This document shows positions 1 to 7,873 of a stretch of 56,809 bases of DNA, one piece after another (position 1 is the first letter of the stretch; each line of letters opens with the position of its first letter). The stretch covers positions 1-56,809 of the forward strand of contig JAFGHI010000021.1 in the NCBI GenBank assembly GCA_016930235.1, written 5' to 3'. Under the pieces are notes generated by a model. The model was not told where the DNA came from, searched no databases, and saw nothing but the letters and a program-made list of their open reading frames with translations. This DNA is from Candidatus Omnitrophota bacterium (GTDB lineage Bacteria > Omnitrophota > Omnitrophia > Omnitrophales > Aquincolibacteriaceae). The translations under genes were made by a program, and so were the position numbers.

Positions 1-99
1 CGCCCCTTGCGCAAGTGCTGCGCCGTCACTTCTAAGGTGTGACGTGTACGGCGCTGTATTCGTCCCTGAACCGGAAACAAAGATTGCGACTCTTTTCAA
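1..99 (-). CDS. Possible PurN N-terminus, running off the window edge
   Basis: Reading leftward from TTG at 99-97, seven bases after a GGAG, the first 14 codons give a hydrophobic strand ending in VSGSGTN. That is the usual N-terminus of glycinamide ribonucleotide formyltransferase (purine synthesis), where SGxGxN binds the substrate phosphate. After the Asn the residues no longer resemble PurN, which normally continues with a helix of the LQALID type. The frame stays open to base 1. The divergence may be a contig-end artefact, an insertion or a frameshift, or the resemblance may be chance. Only 33 codons are visible, so the call is tentative. Confidence 0.35.
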   Translation of the reverse strand, partial: MKRVAIFVSGSGTNTAPYTSHLRSDGAALAQGA

Positions 100-135
100 A
101 AGTGTTCTCCTTTGTTCAAGCTGCAAAAAACTGAT

Positions 136-307
136 GCTGGATACTGGATGCTAGATGTTCTCCCCCTCACCCTGCCCTCTCCCCGTTGGGGAGAGGAGAT
201 TTTTTCTGTTCCCCTTCTCCCCTTTGGGGAGAAGGTTAGCCTGCCCGACTGCTTGGCAGGCGGGGATGAGGGGTTATCTCTCCAGCTTCTAGCGTCCAGC
301 TTCCAGT
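136..307. repeat. Hairpin-rich intergenic repeat (family 3)
   Basis: The ends are imperfect inverted repeats: ACTGGATGCTAGA on the left and, on the opposite strand at the right end, GCTGGACGCTAGA. Between them lie palindromes such as TCTCCCC..GGGGAGA and the block CTGCCCGACTGCTTGGCAGG (241-260), which recurs with one change at 1448-1467 inside a different element. No protein-like frame is convincing. It fills the gap between the possible purN and rsmI. Confidence 0.6.
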
Positions 308-368
308 CTCTCTTATTCAATATCACACATTAAATCACGCACTTGGCAATCCAACTTGAAACTTGAAA

Positions 369-1070
369 CTAGTAACTAGAAACTTGTGGTTCTAAGACCT
401 TCTTGCGGTCTTTGCCGGAAACCACAATCACAAACTCGCCCAGGACCTTTTTCTTTTCAAAGTGATTTATGATATCACTTAAGCGCCCGCGCGCAAATTC
501 TTGAAACTTTTTGGTCATCTCGCGCGCGACGGCCGCTTCCCTGTCCCCCAGGACCTCGCGGATATCCCCCAAGGCCCTAAGCAGCCTGTAGGGCGATTCG
601 TAAAAAATCAAGGTCTCTTCCCTATCCTTTAACTTCCCGAGTTCCTTTTTCCGTGCCGCCGATTTGGCAGAAAGGAATCCGAAAAAACTGAATTGGTCCA
701 CCGCAAGCCCGCTGGCCGCAAGCGCCGTCAACGCCGCATTGGGACCGGGCAGCACCTCAAACGGAAGATTCTTCCGGATCATTTCGCGCACCAAAGGGTA
801 TCCGGGGTCCGAGATGAGCGGCATGCCGCCGTCTGAGACCAAAGCAAACGTCTTGCCCGCTTCTAAAGAGGTGACGAGGTCTTGGATCTTTGCCGGCGAC
901 GTGTGCTCATGATAGGCGATCAGAGGCTTCTCAATCCCGTGATGGGCAAGAAGGATGCGGGTCCTCCGGGTATCTTCCGACAAAACGGCGTCCGCACCTT
1001 TCAAGGCCTCCAGGGCCCGGAGCGTGATGTCTTTCAAGTTTCCGATGGGTGTCGCTACGACGTAGAGCAT
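369..1070 (-). CDS. rsmI: 16S rRNA (cytidine(1402)-2'-O)-methyltransferase
   Basis: RsmI methylates the 2'-OH of C1402 in the 16S rRNA decoding centre using SAM. The tetrapyrrole-methylase fold is clear: ATPIGN at residues 6-11, SEDTR near 31-35, the SAM loop SDGGMPLISDPG near 80-91, and FYESPYRL near 160. The protein is 233 aa, shorter than the roughly 280 aa of E. coli RsmI because the C-terminal helical extension is missing. An upstream in-frame TTG at 1079 would add only three residues, so I chose the ATG at 1070, where the conserved N-terminal strand begins. It is flanked by repeats on both sides and is probably transcribed alone. Confidence 0.93.
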   Translation of the reverse strand: MLYVVATPIGNLKDITLRALEALKGADAVLSEDTRRTRILLAHHGIEKPLIAYHEHTSPAKIQDLVTSLEAGKTFALVSDGGMPLISDPGYPLVREMIRKNLPFEVLPGPNAALTALAASGLAVDQFSFFGFLSAKSAARKKELGKLKDREETLIFYESPYRLLRALGDIREVLGDREAAVAREMTKKFQEFARGRLSDIINHFEKKKVLGEFVIVVSGKDRKKVLEPQVSSY

Positions 1071-1079
1071 AGTTAACAA

Positions 1080-1339
1080 TTACAATTTAAAAGTTAAAAG
1101 TAAAAATTCAAAAAAGACAAAAGCTCAAAAAAGAAAGTCATAAATAACAAGCAATAAAACATGCCGCATAAGATTCATAAACTTTTTGAACAACTAATAG
1201 AATCTTTCTTTTAAATATCGCTTAGATAAAACCAGGACCACTTCTTATCTTCTTTCAAATTTATTAATTTTTGGTTCTTTTACGCTTTGATTTTGACTTT
1301 TGACCCACCTTCGTCCTTTGGACTCCGGCGGGCAAGCTT
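1080..1339. other. AT-rich intergenic stretch with degenerate AAAAGT-type strings
   Basis: No gene is seen. The stretch is AT-rich and contains loosely repeated strings of the AAAGTTAAAAGT and TTTTGACTTTTGAC type, similar to the run at 1542-1606 on the other side of the repeat element at 1340-1533. Confidence 0.5.
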
Positions 1340-1533
1340 GTAATGTTAACAAGTCGTGTTGACAGTTGATAGGTTTGTCCCTTCTCCCCAAAGGGGAGAA
1401 GGTTAGGTTGAGGGGGTGCATTCCTTTAGGGAACCCTCACCCTAGCCCCTGCCCGACTGCATGGCAGGCGGGCTCTCCCTTTCAGGGAGAGGGAAATACA
1501 ACGGTTAACCGTCAACATCACTCCTGAACAGTA
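1340..1533. repeat. MITE-like repeat (family 2), copy A
   Basis: The two ends form 28-base imperfect terminal inverted repeats that match at 21 of 28 positions. The innermost part is GTTGACAGTT on the left and AACCGTCAAC on the right. The interior holds a CTTCTCCCC/GGGGAGAAG hairpin, a CCCTCACCCT block and a CTCTCCC/GGGAGAG hairpin. The same layout and ends recur at 11063-11246. No transposase frame is present, so any mobility would have to come from elsewhere. Confidence 0.7.
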
Positions 1534-1541
1534 CAGCAAGC

Positions 1542-1606
1542 TTTTCACTTTTGACTTTTGACTTTTTGCTTTTGACTTTTTACTTTTTACTTTTGACTTT
1601 TTATCG
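1542..1606. repeat. Low-complexity tandem run of a degenerate ACTTTTG-type unit
   Basis: About nine imperfect units of 7-9 bases (ACTTTTG, ACTTTTTG, ACTTTTT) lie end to end. They make a lysine-rich frame on the minus strand that I do not regard as a gene. The run ends inside the last codons of the adjacent polyprenyl synthase gene. Confidence 0.7.
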
Positions 1607-2641
1607 TTTCCGTTCAATCACGTACTGAACCAGTTGTTCCAGACTTTGTTTGGCCGGGGAATCGCAAAAGACGGCAAGTTCAAGCCGGGCGCGGTCCGAG
1701 AATTCGCGCGCCCGGGCCATCGCGTAATCGATCGCACCGGTCTCGGTCACCATTGCATAAAGCGTTTCGTATTTCCTCGTCCCCATTTCCGATTTGAAAA
1801 TTTTGAAGACCTGCCCCTTTTTGTTCTCGTCCACCAGATGAATCAGACGGATCAAAGGCAAAGTGAGGACTCCCACCGCGCAATCCTTGCCGAGGGTCTT
1901 GCCGAATTCCTGCTCCTGGCCGGTAAAATCCAGGCAGTCGTCGGTGATCTGAAAGGCTATCCCGAAATTCCGGCCGAAACGTTTTAAGGCGGCCGCCTGT
2001 TCGGGGGTGGCCCCTGCGAAAAGGCCGCCGGCCTCGACGGTGCAGGCCAGGAGTTCGGCCGTCTTCTTGGTGATGATCTCGATATATTCTTCTTCGGTCA
2101 GATTAAAATTGTCCTTTTCCTTGATCTCATGGATCTCACCGTCACAAACAGTCCCCGCCGTCTGAAGAAAAAGCGCCATGATCTTTTCGTCCCCGTGGTA
2201 AAAAATGGTGCGGTTCGCGCGGTCGTGCATGTAATCGCCCACCAGCACCGCCACTTCGGGGCCCCATTTCACGTTGATGGTGGGGATATGCCTGCGGATA
2301 TAAGCCGAGTCAATGATGTCATCGTGAATCAGCGTTGCCGAATGAAAGACCTCGAAGGCGCTCGCCAGGTGAAGCAGCCTGCGTTCAGGATCGCCCCCGC
2401 TTCCGGACGGGCCCCTGTTAAACATTTCCGCTCCCAGAAGGGTCAAAGCAGGCCTCAGGAGTTTCCCCTGCCGTGAGAAAAAATAGCGGATCACCTCCCC
2501 CGCCAAATCATTCGGACTGGTCAGGATCGCCAGGACGGTGTCCGGGACCTTTTTCAATTTTTCTTGGACCGGCGCGTAAATGTCTTCGAGACTTGTTTTT
2601 TGACGGAGAGTCCCCACCAAAAGGCTCCTTGGATTCATCAA
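1601..2641 (-). CDS. Polyprenyl diphosphate synthase (trans-prenyltransferase)
   Basis: This enzyme condenses isopentenyl diphosphate onto an allylic primer to make the long prenyl chain of respiratory quinones. The first aspartate-rich motif DDIID is at residues 107-111 within LIHDDIIDSA, and the second, DDCLD, is near 234 within GIAFQITDDCLDF. A small residue (Ala) occupies the fifth position before the first motif, which usually goes with long (C30-C50) products. The length of 346 aa is normal for the IspB/HepT class. Chain length and quinone type cannot be read from sequence. The gene sits just downstream of a small membrane protein gene and hemL, all on the same strand. Confidence 0.9.
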   Translation of the reverse strand: MMNPRSLLVGTLRQKTSLEDIYAPVQEKLKKVPDTVLAILTSPNDLAGEVIRYFFSRQGKLLRPALTLLGAEMFNRGPSGSGGDPERRLLHLASAFEVFHSATLIHDDIIDSAYIRRHIPTINVKWGPEVAVLVGDYMHDRANRTIFYHGDEKIMALFLQTAGTVCDGEIHEIKEKDNFNLTEEEYIEIITKKTAELLACTVEAGGLFAGATPEQAAALKRFGRNFGIAFQITDDCLDFTGQEQEFGKTLGKDCAVGVLTLPLIRLIHLVDENKKGQVFKIFKSEMGTRKYETLYAMVTETGAIDYAMARAREFSDRARLELAVFCDSPAKQSLEQLVQYVIERKR

Positions 2642-2708
2642 AGGTTAAAAGCTAATGACGTTCTCCCGAAAATAAGATTGGAAACCCCGGGAGAGCAACG
2701 ATGCGAAA

Positions 2709-2882
2709 TTATTTTCCCGAGACCTTGGCAAAGATTCCGACCAAAAGTAACGCCATCCCGAGAATAAAAAAGTTAATGGCCTGAAACCCCAAGAAGGTGG
2801 AATCCCCGATAAACCTGCCGATCCCGGCCACCGCACAGATCACCATCCCCACGACACCGCAGACATTCCCCAATTGAAACAT
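2709..2882 (-). CDS. Small two-TM membrane protein
   Basis: A 57-residue, almost wholly hydrophobic protein with two predicted membrane helices (about residues 5-21 and 33-52) and a short basic tail (AKVSGK). I chose the ATG at 2882 because a good ribosome site, AGGACAGG, directly precedes it; an upstream in-frame start would only add a charged leader. It lies between hemL and the polyprenyl synthase gene on the same strand. I do not recognise a family and no function can be assigned. Confidence 0.7.
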   Translation of the reverse strand: MFQLGNVCGVVGMVICAVAGIGRFIGDSTFLGFQAINFFILGMALLLVGIFAKVSGK

Positions 2883-2984
2883 CCTGTCCTCCCATTTGCG
2901 ATAACACGTTGTCATAGCACCACTAAGATCGCTCGATTAGGTGCAAAAATCAAGCAAATCTTTTCTTCGAAATTTAGGAGTTTC

Positions 2985-4280
2985 TTAAAACTGCTTCAAG
3001 ACTTTCCGGAAGGCAGAGAGCGCCTGCTCGAGATGGACGTCTTCATGAGCGGTCGAAATAAAATTGGCCTCAAATTGGGACGGCGCCAGATAGAGGCCTT
3101 CTTTTAGACATTTCCGGAAGAAACGCGCGTATTTTTTTGTATCCGATTGCCTGGCCGACCGATCATCCCGGACGGGTTCGGACGTAAAGAAAAGAGTGAA
3201 CATCGAAGCCGATGTGTTGAGCTGCCAGGGCCGTCTGAACCGGACCAGGATCTCGCGAATGCCGTCAAAGAAACGGCGGGAGCGTTGATTTAAGAGCAGG
3301 ATCCTTTTGGCATTGATCCTGTCGAGCATCCAGAGGGCGCTTGCCACCGCGACGGGATTCCCCGAAAGTGTGCCCGCCTGGTAAACGGGCCCGAGCGGCG
3401 CCAGACAATCCATGATTTCCGCACGGCCCCCGAACGCCGCAATGGGAAGCCCCCCGCCCAGGATCTTTCCCAAACACGTGAGGTCGGGCTTGATCCCGTA
3501 ATATTCCTGAGCCCCGCCCGGCATCACACGAAACCCCGTGATCACCTCATCCAAGATCAGAAGCGCTCCGTCTTTTCGGGTCCATTCGCGGGCATGGTAA
3601 AGATAGCCCTCCTCGGGAAGTACCACCCCCATATTGGCGGGGACGGGTTCCAAGATCAGCGCGGCAATCTTTCCCTTTTCCTTTTTAAAAACCGCTTCCA
3701 GTGCCTTGCGGTCATTAAAAGGAAGGGTCAGGGTCAATTTGGCTAGGTCCTTGGGGACCCCCGCCGAACCGGGGACCCCATAGGTCAAGGCCCCCGAACC
3801 GGCCTTCACGAGCAGGCTGTCGGCATGTCCGTGATACCCGCCTTCGATCTTGATGATTTTCTCACGGCCCGTAAACCCGCGTGCCAGCCGGACGGCTGAC
3901 ATCACGGCCTCGGTCCCGGAGGAAACCATCCGGACCTTTTCTATCGACGGAAAAAAATTGCGGATCTTTTGGGCCAGTTCCACTTCCTGGCGGGTCGCGG
4001 CGCCGAAACTTGTCCCTTCCTTTAATTTCTCCTGAAGCGTATCGATGAGTCCCTGGGGGGCATGTCCAAAAAGGAGCGGCCCCCAGGAGCCGCAAAAATC
4101 CAGATACTTTTTCCCCGATTCGTCCCAAAGGAAGGGCCCCTTCCCTTTTCGGATCCAGACGGGATCGGTACCGACCGCGCAAAAGGCCCGGACCGGCGAA
4201 TTCACTCCGCCGGGAATGAGGGACTGGGCCTTTTCGAAAATATCCTCCCTCGCCTTTTTTTTCTTAAGAACCTGGGGCAT
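2985..4280 (-). CDS. hemL: Glutamate-1-semialdehyde 2,1-aminomutase
   Basis: HemL converts glutamate-1-semialdehyde to 5-aminolevulinate with pyridoxamine/pyridoxal phosphate, the second step of the C5 tetrapyrrole pathway. Visible marks are the N-terminal SLIPGGVNSPVRAF, SGTEAVMSAVRLAR, the LILDEVITGFR strand, the PLP-lysine segment LTCLGKILGGGLP and AGTLSGNP. The length of 431 aa is typical. The start at 4280 is preceded by AGAGGATTC; the longer open frame upstream has no family resemblance. It lies 19 bases after the FxLYD gene and downstream of the hemACDB group, so the whole route to uroporphyrinogen III is on one strand. Confidence 0.96.
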   Translation of the reverse strand: MPQVLKKKKAREDIFEKAQSLIPGGVNSPVRAFCAVGTDPVWIRKGKGPFLWDESGKKYLDFCGSWGPLLFGHAPQGLIDTLQEKLKEGTSFGAATRQEVELAQKIRNFFPSIEKVRMVSSGTEAVMSAVRLARGFTGREKIIKIEGGYHGHADSLLVKAGSGALTYGVPGSAGVPKDLAKLTLTLPFNDRKALEAVFKKEKGKIAALILEPVPANMGVVLPEEGYLYHAREWTRKDGALLILDEVITGFRVMPGGAQEYYGIKPDLTCLGKILGGGLPIAAFGGRAEIMDCLAPLGPVYQAGTLSGNPVAVASALWMLDRINAKRILLLNQRSRRFFDGIREILVRFRRPWQLNTSASMFTLFFTSEPVRDDRSARQSDTKKYARFFRKCLKEGLYLAPSQFEANFISTAHEDVHLEQALSAFRKVLKQF

Positions 4281-4299
4281 GAATCCTCTTCTTCCGAGG

Positions 4300-4638
4300 T
4301 TATTCGCGGTCGTCAAACCGCCAATTGGTGAAAAGATGGTAATCTGAAATCTCGCTGCGGTATTCCTTAAAACGAAAGACAAATGTTCCGATCGCCCCTT
4401 GCGGCAGTTTATCCGGCACCACATCGGTGCTCGTATTTAAGACAGGGATCTTTTTTTCATTAAAGAGGACGACGTTGGCTCGGACATCCCGGACCGACTG
4501 TCCGCAGTTATTGATCACAATCCCGCGAAGCTCGGCATCGCCCGAGGCCTCATCCAGGGAGGAACTTCCTCCCTTAATGATGATCTGGCGCGGCAGTTTC
4601 TGAAAGCTCTCGATTTCCGGAAAGGTCTCGATTCCCAT
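4300..4638 (-). CDS. FxLYD-like domain protein
   Basis: A 112-residue soluble protein with no signal peptide. The central part (residues 35-100: LRGIVINNCGQSVRDVRANVVLFN, broken here as LRGIVINN..VRANVVLFN) has the alternating pattern of FxLYD/DUF3426-type beta-sandwich domains, in which a conserved Asn follows the first strand and a change-in-length loop precedes an F-x-F strand (FVFRFKE). Such domains usually occur in exported or membrane-anchored proteins, so a bare cytosolic copy is unusual. The gene is followed 19 bases later by hemL. A TATAAT box lies 8 bases before its ATG. The specific role is unknown. Confidence 0.65.
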   Translation of the reverse strand: MGIETFPEIESFQKLPRQIIIKGGSSSLDEASGDAELRGIVINNCGQSVRDVRANVVLFNEKKIPVLNTSTDVVPDKLPQGAIGTFVFRFKEYRSEISDYHLFTNWRFDDRE

Positions 4639-4646
4639 GGCGGGAT

Positions 4647-4652
4647 ATTATA
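4647..4652 (-). promoter_or_regulatory. TATAAT box 8 bases before the ATG of the FxLYD gene
   Basis: A perfect minus-strand TATAAT ends 8 bases before the ATG at 4638, and no Shine-Dalgarno sequence fits between them. If used, transcription would begin at or next to the start codon. It is one of several such cases in the window. Confidence 0.4.
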
Positions 4653-4660
4653 TAGGAAAA

Positions 4661-4696
4661 GGGGCAAGGGGCAAGGGGCAAGGGCCAAGGGGCACA
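4661..4696. repeat. Short tandem run of GGGGCAA units
   Basis: Five consecutive 7-base units (GGGGCAA with one or two variants) lie between the FxLYD gene and the MITE-like element at 4718-4857. A related GGGGCTT string lies at about 4900-4915 on the far side of that element. Confidence 0.75.
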
Positions 4697-4717
4697 CGGC
4701 AAGATGCAAAAAACTGG

Positions 4718-4857
4718 ACCGCTGGCGCCCACCGCGTAGGTGGCCTTTTTCCAGGCTTCAGGCCACAGGCAGGCGGCAGGCTGCAAAAGACTTTTGAAGT
4801 TTGAATCTTGCAGCTTGTAGCTTGAAAAAGGCCACCTACGCGGTGGGCGCTAGCGGT
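4718..4857. repeat. MITE-like element (family 1), full copy 1
   Basis: A 140-base element bounded by inverted repeats of about 34 bases: ACCGCTGGCGCCCACCGCG at the left and CGCGGTGGGCGCTAGCGGT at the right, each continuing through AGGTGGCCTTTTTC. The interior contains CAGGCTTCAGGCCACAGGC and GCAGCTTGTAGCTTG. The same element, in opposite orientation, is at 7874-8016; short forms occur at 15453-15488 and 30004-30026. It carries no coding frame. Confidence 0.85.
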
Positions 4858-4925
4858 AAACGCGAGCGGAGCGAGCATGTCTTTTCTTTAATCTTGAGGC
4901 TTGGGGCTTGGGACCGGGGGCTTGC

Positions 4926-6671
4926 TTACGCGGCTTCGCGGCGGGAGTCTTCCATCAAACTGATGAGATGTTGTTCATCAAACTCGAAATCCTTAAGCTC
5001 TCCGGTATTGGCAAGCACTGTGATAAAGGCCCTGACGATTTCGGGATCAAACTGGACGCCGGCACAGTTGATCAGTTCCCTGACCGCATCCTGGACTTTC
5101 ACCGTCTTACGGTAGCGTCCGCCTGCCGTGCACATCGTGTCAAAGGCATCGATCACGGAAATGATGCGTGAGCCGAACGGGATTTCACGGCGTTTCAGGC
5201 GGCAGGGATAACCTTCCCCGTTAAACCATTCATGGTGATGCAAAACCAGGGTGGATTCCTTCTGCAAGAACTTGATCGGTTTCAAGATCCGGTAACCCAG
5301 GTAGGGATGCTGTTTCATCGATTCGAATTCTTCAAAGGTCAGCCGTCCGGGCTTCAGGAGAATTTCATCCGGGATGCAAATCTTCCCGATATCATGAAGG
5401 AGCGCGGCATGTTCGATCAGTTCCGAATCTTCAATATTGAGCCCCATCACCTGAGCAACTTGGCGGCAATATTTCGCGCAGCGTGTCGCATGCCCGACCG
5501 TAAACGGGTCTTTGATTTCAAGCGCCATGATGAGCGTCCTCGAGGCATCGATATAGGCCTGGCGGGCTATTGTCGCGACCTCCGACATGCGGCGCTGAAA
5601 CTCCACAATCTTGCCTTCCTCAATTTTAAGTTCGGGGATGTCCCATCCGATAACCGGAAGTATTTCTTTATGAAGGATGACACTGTTGCGGCCCATGGCC
5701 TTGGCCCGGAAAAGGGCCTGGTGCGCGGCACGCAAAAGGTCCGTGCATTTTTCAAAATTGTCTTCCGGATAAGAGGCGATCCCCACCGAAACCGTAATCT
5801 GGACCTTTTGGTCCTCAGGGAAAAAGATCTTCTCGGCAAAGAGACTCCTTAAACGGTCGGCCAGTTTCTTGGCCCCCTGATAATCGGCATAAGGCATCAG
5901 GATCGCGAACTCCTCGCCGCTGTAGCGGGCAATGATATCGCTCAAACGGCAGTGTTCATAGATAGCATTGGCGCATTGTTTGATGAGGTTGTCCCCGATT
6001 TGATATCCCCATTTTGAATTGATCGCCTTAAAGTAATCGACGTCCAACATGACGCAGGACAACGGAAACTCATACTGTTTGGCATCCCTGAAATGATGAT
6101 CAAGCCGTTCGTGAAGGAAACTATGCGAGTAAACACCCGTCAGCTGGTCCCGGATCCATTGTTTCGGGTCCGGTCTTTTCCTGGACCGTCTTTCATCGGC
6201 ATTCTGAGATCGATGTTTCTTACCGTTGGATCCGTTTTTCCTGGAGGCCTTCCGTTTCCCGCCGTTGGTCTTGAGATACTCCTCACGGCAATGGATCAGC
6301 TGTTCGGGAAGGTTTTCAAAATCCAGGTGGTCCGTGAAAATAAGGTCGGAAATCCCCGAGGCGCGGGCACACTCAATGAGTTTTTCATCTTCACTCGATG
6401 AGAGGATCAACACAACCGGGATCTTGGGAGTCAGATTACCCAAAACCTGGAAAAAGGATTTTCCTTTTTTATCGTGAAGATCTTGTTCGACCAGAAAGAC
6501 GTGATAAGAACGCTCTTTGATTTTCTTTTGGGCATCCTGAAGGCTTGAAACCTGCTCGACTTGGGAAGGAAAACGGGCATGTTCTTGAAGCGTCTTCATC
6601 AGAAGATAAGAAACGCTCGGATTTCTTTGCAGCAAAAGAACCGATAATTGTCCGTTCCTACGAAGTGCCAC
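4926..6671 (-). CDS. Pseudo-receiver/GGDEF/HD-GYP cyclic-di-GMP protein
   Basis: A 581-aa soluble protein built to make and break cyclic-di-GMP. Residues 8-125 form a receiver fold, but the acidic pair is replaced by QR (LLLQRNPS) and the phosphoacceptor position reads E (FLVEQD), so phosphorylation is doubtful. The GGDEF domain (about 175-335) has SGEEF at 251-255 and an inhibitory-site RxxD (RLSD, 242-245) five residues before it. The HD-GYP phosphodiesterase domain (about 375-545) shows HAALLHDIGK, KQHPYLG and HHEWFNGEGYP. The start is GTG at 6671 after GGGAG. It lies between hemB and the FxLYD/hemL genes on the same strand, with a 157-base gap to hemB. Confidence 0.93.
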   Translation of the reverse strand: MALRRNGQLSVLLLQRNPSVSYLLMKTLQEHARFPSQVEQVSSLQDAQKKIKERSYHVFLVEQDLHDKKGKSFFQVLGNLTPKIPVVLILSSSEDEKLIECARASGISDLIFTDHLDFENLPEQLIHCREEYLKTNGGKRKASRKNGSNGKKHRSQNADERRSRKRPDPKQWIRDQLTGVYSHSFLHERLDHHFRDAKQYEFPLSCVMLDVDYFKAINSKWGYQIGDNLIKQCANAIYEHCRLSDIIARYSGEEFAILMPYADYQGAKKLADRLRSLFAEKIFFPEDQKVQITVSVGIASYPEDNFEKCTDLLRAAHQALFRAKAMGRNSVILHKEILPVIGWDIPELKIEEGKIVEFQRRMSEVATIARQAYIDASRTLIMALEIKDPFTVGHATRCAKYCRQVAQVMGLNIEDSELIEHAALLHDIGKICIPDEILLKPGRLTFEEFESMKQHPYLGYRILKPIKFLQKESTLVLHHHEWFNGEGYPCRLKRREIPFGSRIISVIDAFDTMCTAGGRYRKTVKVQDAVRELINCAGVQFDPEIVRAFITVLANTGELKDFEFDEQHLISLMEDSRREAA

Positions 6672-6828
6672 CGTCTCAATCTCCCTTGGTGACGGTTGTT
6701 AGGTCTTTTTTTAGACTACACCGGAAGTATAACCGCGGATTTTCCCATTTACAAACGGGCCCCCTCGGGAGGAAGGAAATCCGGATGAGGACATAAGGCG
6801 ATTCTATGGACTCTAAAATAGCTGTATC

Positions 6829-7842
6829 TTAATGTAATGCAAGGACTTGTGCAGCCTCAGGGGTATCCTTAGATAGGGCGATATTTTTGGCAAAATAGGT
6901 GATGAAAATTTGTGCCCCGGCACGGGCCAGGGAGGTCATCATTTCAAACATAACTTTCCTTTCATCCAGATAGCCTTTTTCGGCCGCCGCTTTGACCATC
7001 GAGTACTCGCCGCTTACGGCATAAGCCGCCACCGGGACGGGGTAGGTCGTCGAGGCTTCGCGGATCACATCCAGATAAGGAAGTCCCGGTTTGATCATCA
7101 CAATATCAGCGCCTTCGGCAATGTCCAATGCGATTTCTCTCATGGCCTCTTTGATGTTCGCAGGGTCCATTTGATAGGTCTTGCGGTCGCCGAAAGCGGG
7201 TGCCGAATGGGCGGCGTCACGGAATGGACCGTAAAAGGAAGACGCATATTTGGCCGAGTAACTCATGATCGGTGTATCGTGGAATTGATTCTGATCCAGG
7301 CACTGGCGGATCGTATGAACGACCCCATCCATCATCCCGCTCGGGGCCACGATATCGGAGCCTGCTTCGGCATGGGAAAGCGCCGTCTTTTGGAGGATCT
7401 GGAGGGTCATGTCATTATCCACACACCCGTTTGTGTCGAGGACCCCGCAATGGCCGTGCTCGGTATAAGCGCACAAGCAGACGTCAGTCATCACAAGGAG
7501 GTCCTGAAACCGTTTTTTGATCTCCCGGCAGGTCTTCTGGATAATTCCGTCCGCGTCCCAGGCGCCGAAAGCGGAAGAATCCTTCGCCTCCGGGATCCCG
7601 AATAGAAGGACCGCTCGGACCCCCGCCTCCTCAAGCACCTGAAGCTCTTCAAGAAGAACATCCGGAGAGTACCGGAATTGGCCCGGCATGGAATCGATCG
7701 GTTCACGGATATTCCGGCCGTCGCGCACAAAATAGGGCATCACCAATTGATCCAGGGAGATGCGCGTTTCACGCACAAGCCGGCGGAGATTATCATTTTT
7801 TCTAAGCCGTCTAAGCCTTGTTTCGGGATATCTTCCTTCCAT
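6829..7842 (-). CDS. hemB: Delta-aminolevulinic acid dehydratase (porphobilinogen synthase)
   Basis: HemB condenses two 5-aminolevulinate molecules to porphobilinogen. The 337-aa protein has the three-cysteine zinc site (DVCLCAYTEHGHCG), DIVAPSGMMDG, the first active-site lysine in SYSAKYASSFYGPFRDAAHS, and the Schiff-base lysine in MIKPGLPYLD. It is therefore the zinc-dependent type rather than the magnesium-only type. It follows hemD on the same strand, but the 143-base element at 7874-8016 is inserted between the two genes. Confidence 0.97.
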   Translation of the reverse strand: MEGRYPETRLRRLRKNDNLRRLVRETRISLDQLVMPYFVRDGRNIREPIDSMPGQFRYSPDVLLEELQVLEEAGVRAVLLFGIPEAKDSSAFGAWDADGIIQKTCREIKKRFQDLLVMTDVCLCAYTEHGHCGVLDTNGCVDNDMTLQILQKTALSHAEAGSDIVAPSGMMDGVVHTIRQCLDQNQFHDTPIMSYSAKYASSFYGPFRDAAHSAPAFGDRKTYQMDPANIKEAMREIALDIAEGADIVMIKPGLPYLDVIREASTTYPVPVAAYAVSGEYSMVKAAAEKGYLDERKVMFEMMTSLARAGAQIFITYFAKNIALSKDTPEAAQVLALH

Positions 7843-7873
7843 AGACCCCTCCTAAAAATCCCTCGCTCAGCCC

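Noticed and set aside
112-333. Open frame of about 73 codons on the plus strand
   Set aside because: It is wholly within the hairpin repeat 136-307; apparent residues follow palindrome sequence.
1542-1606. CRISPR-like regular repeats
   Set aside because: Units are 7-9 bases with no spacers; it is a simple tandem run.
1426-1617. Lysine/serine-rich small open frame on the minus strand
   Set aside because: It consists of the low-complexity ACTTTTG tandem run and part of a repeat element; it has no ribosome site and no protein-like composition.
4281-4424. N-terminal extension of HemL by 48 residues
   Set aside because: It overlaps the coding region of the FxLYD gene in another frame; a good ribosome site precedes ATG 4280.
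6700-6716. Short GTCT/AGAC hairpin with a T-run between hemB and the GGDEF/HD-GYP gene
   Set aside because: The stem is only four bases with the T-run inside the loop, too weak for a terminator.
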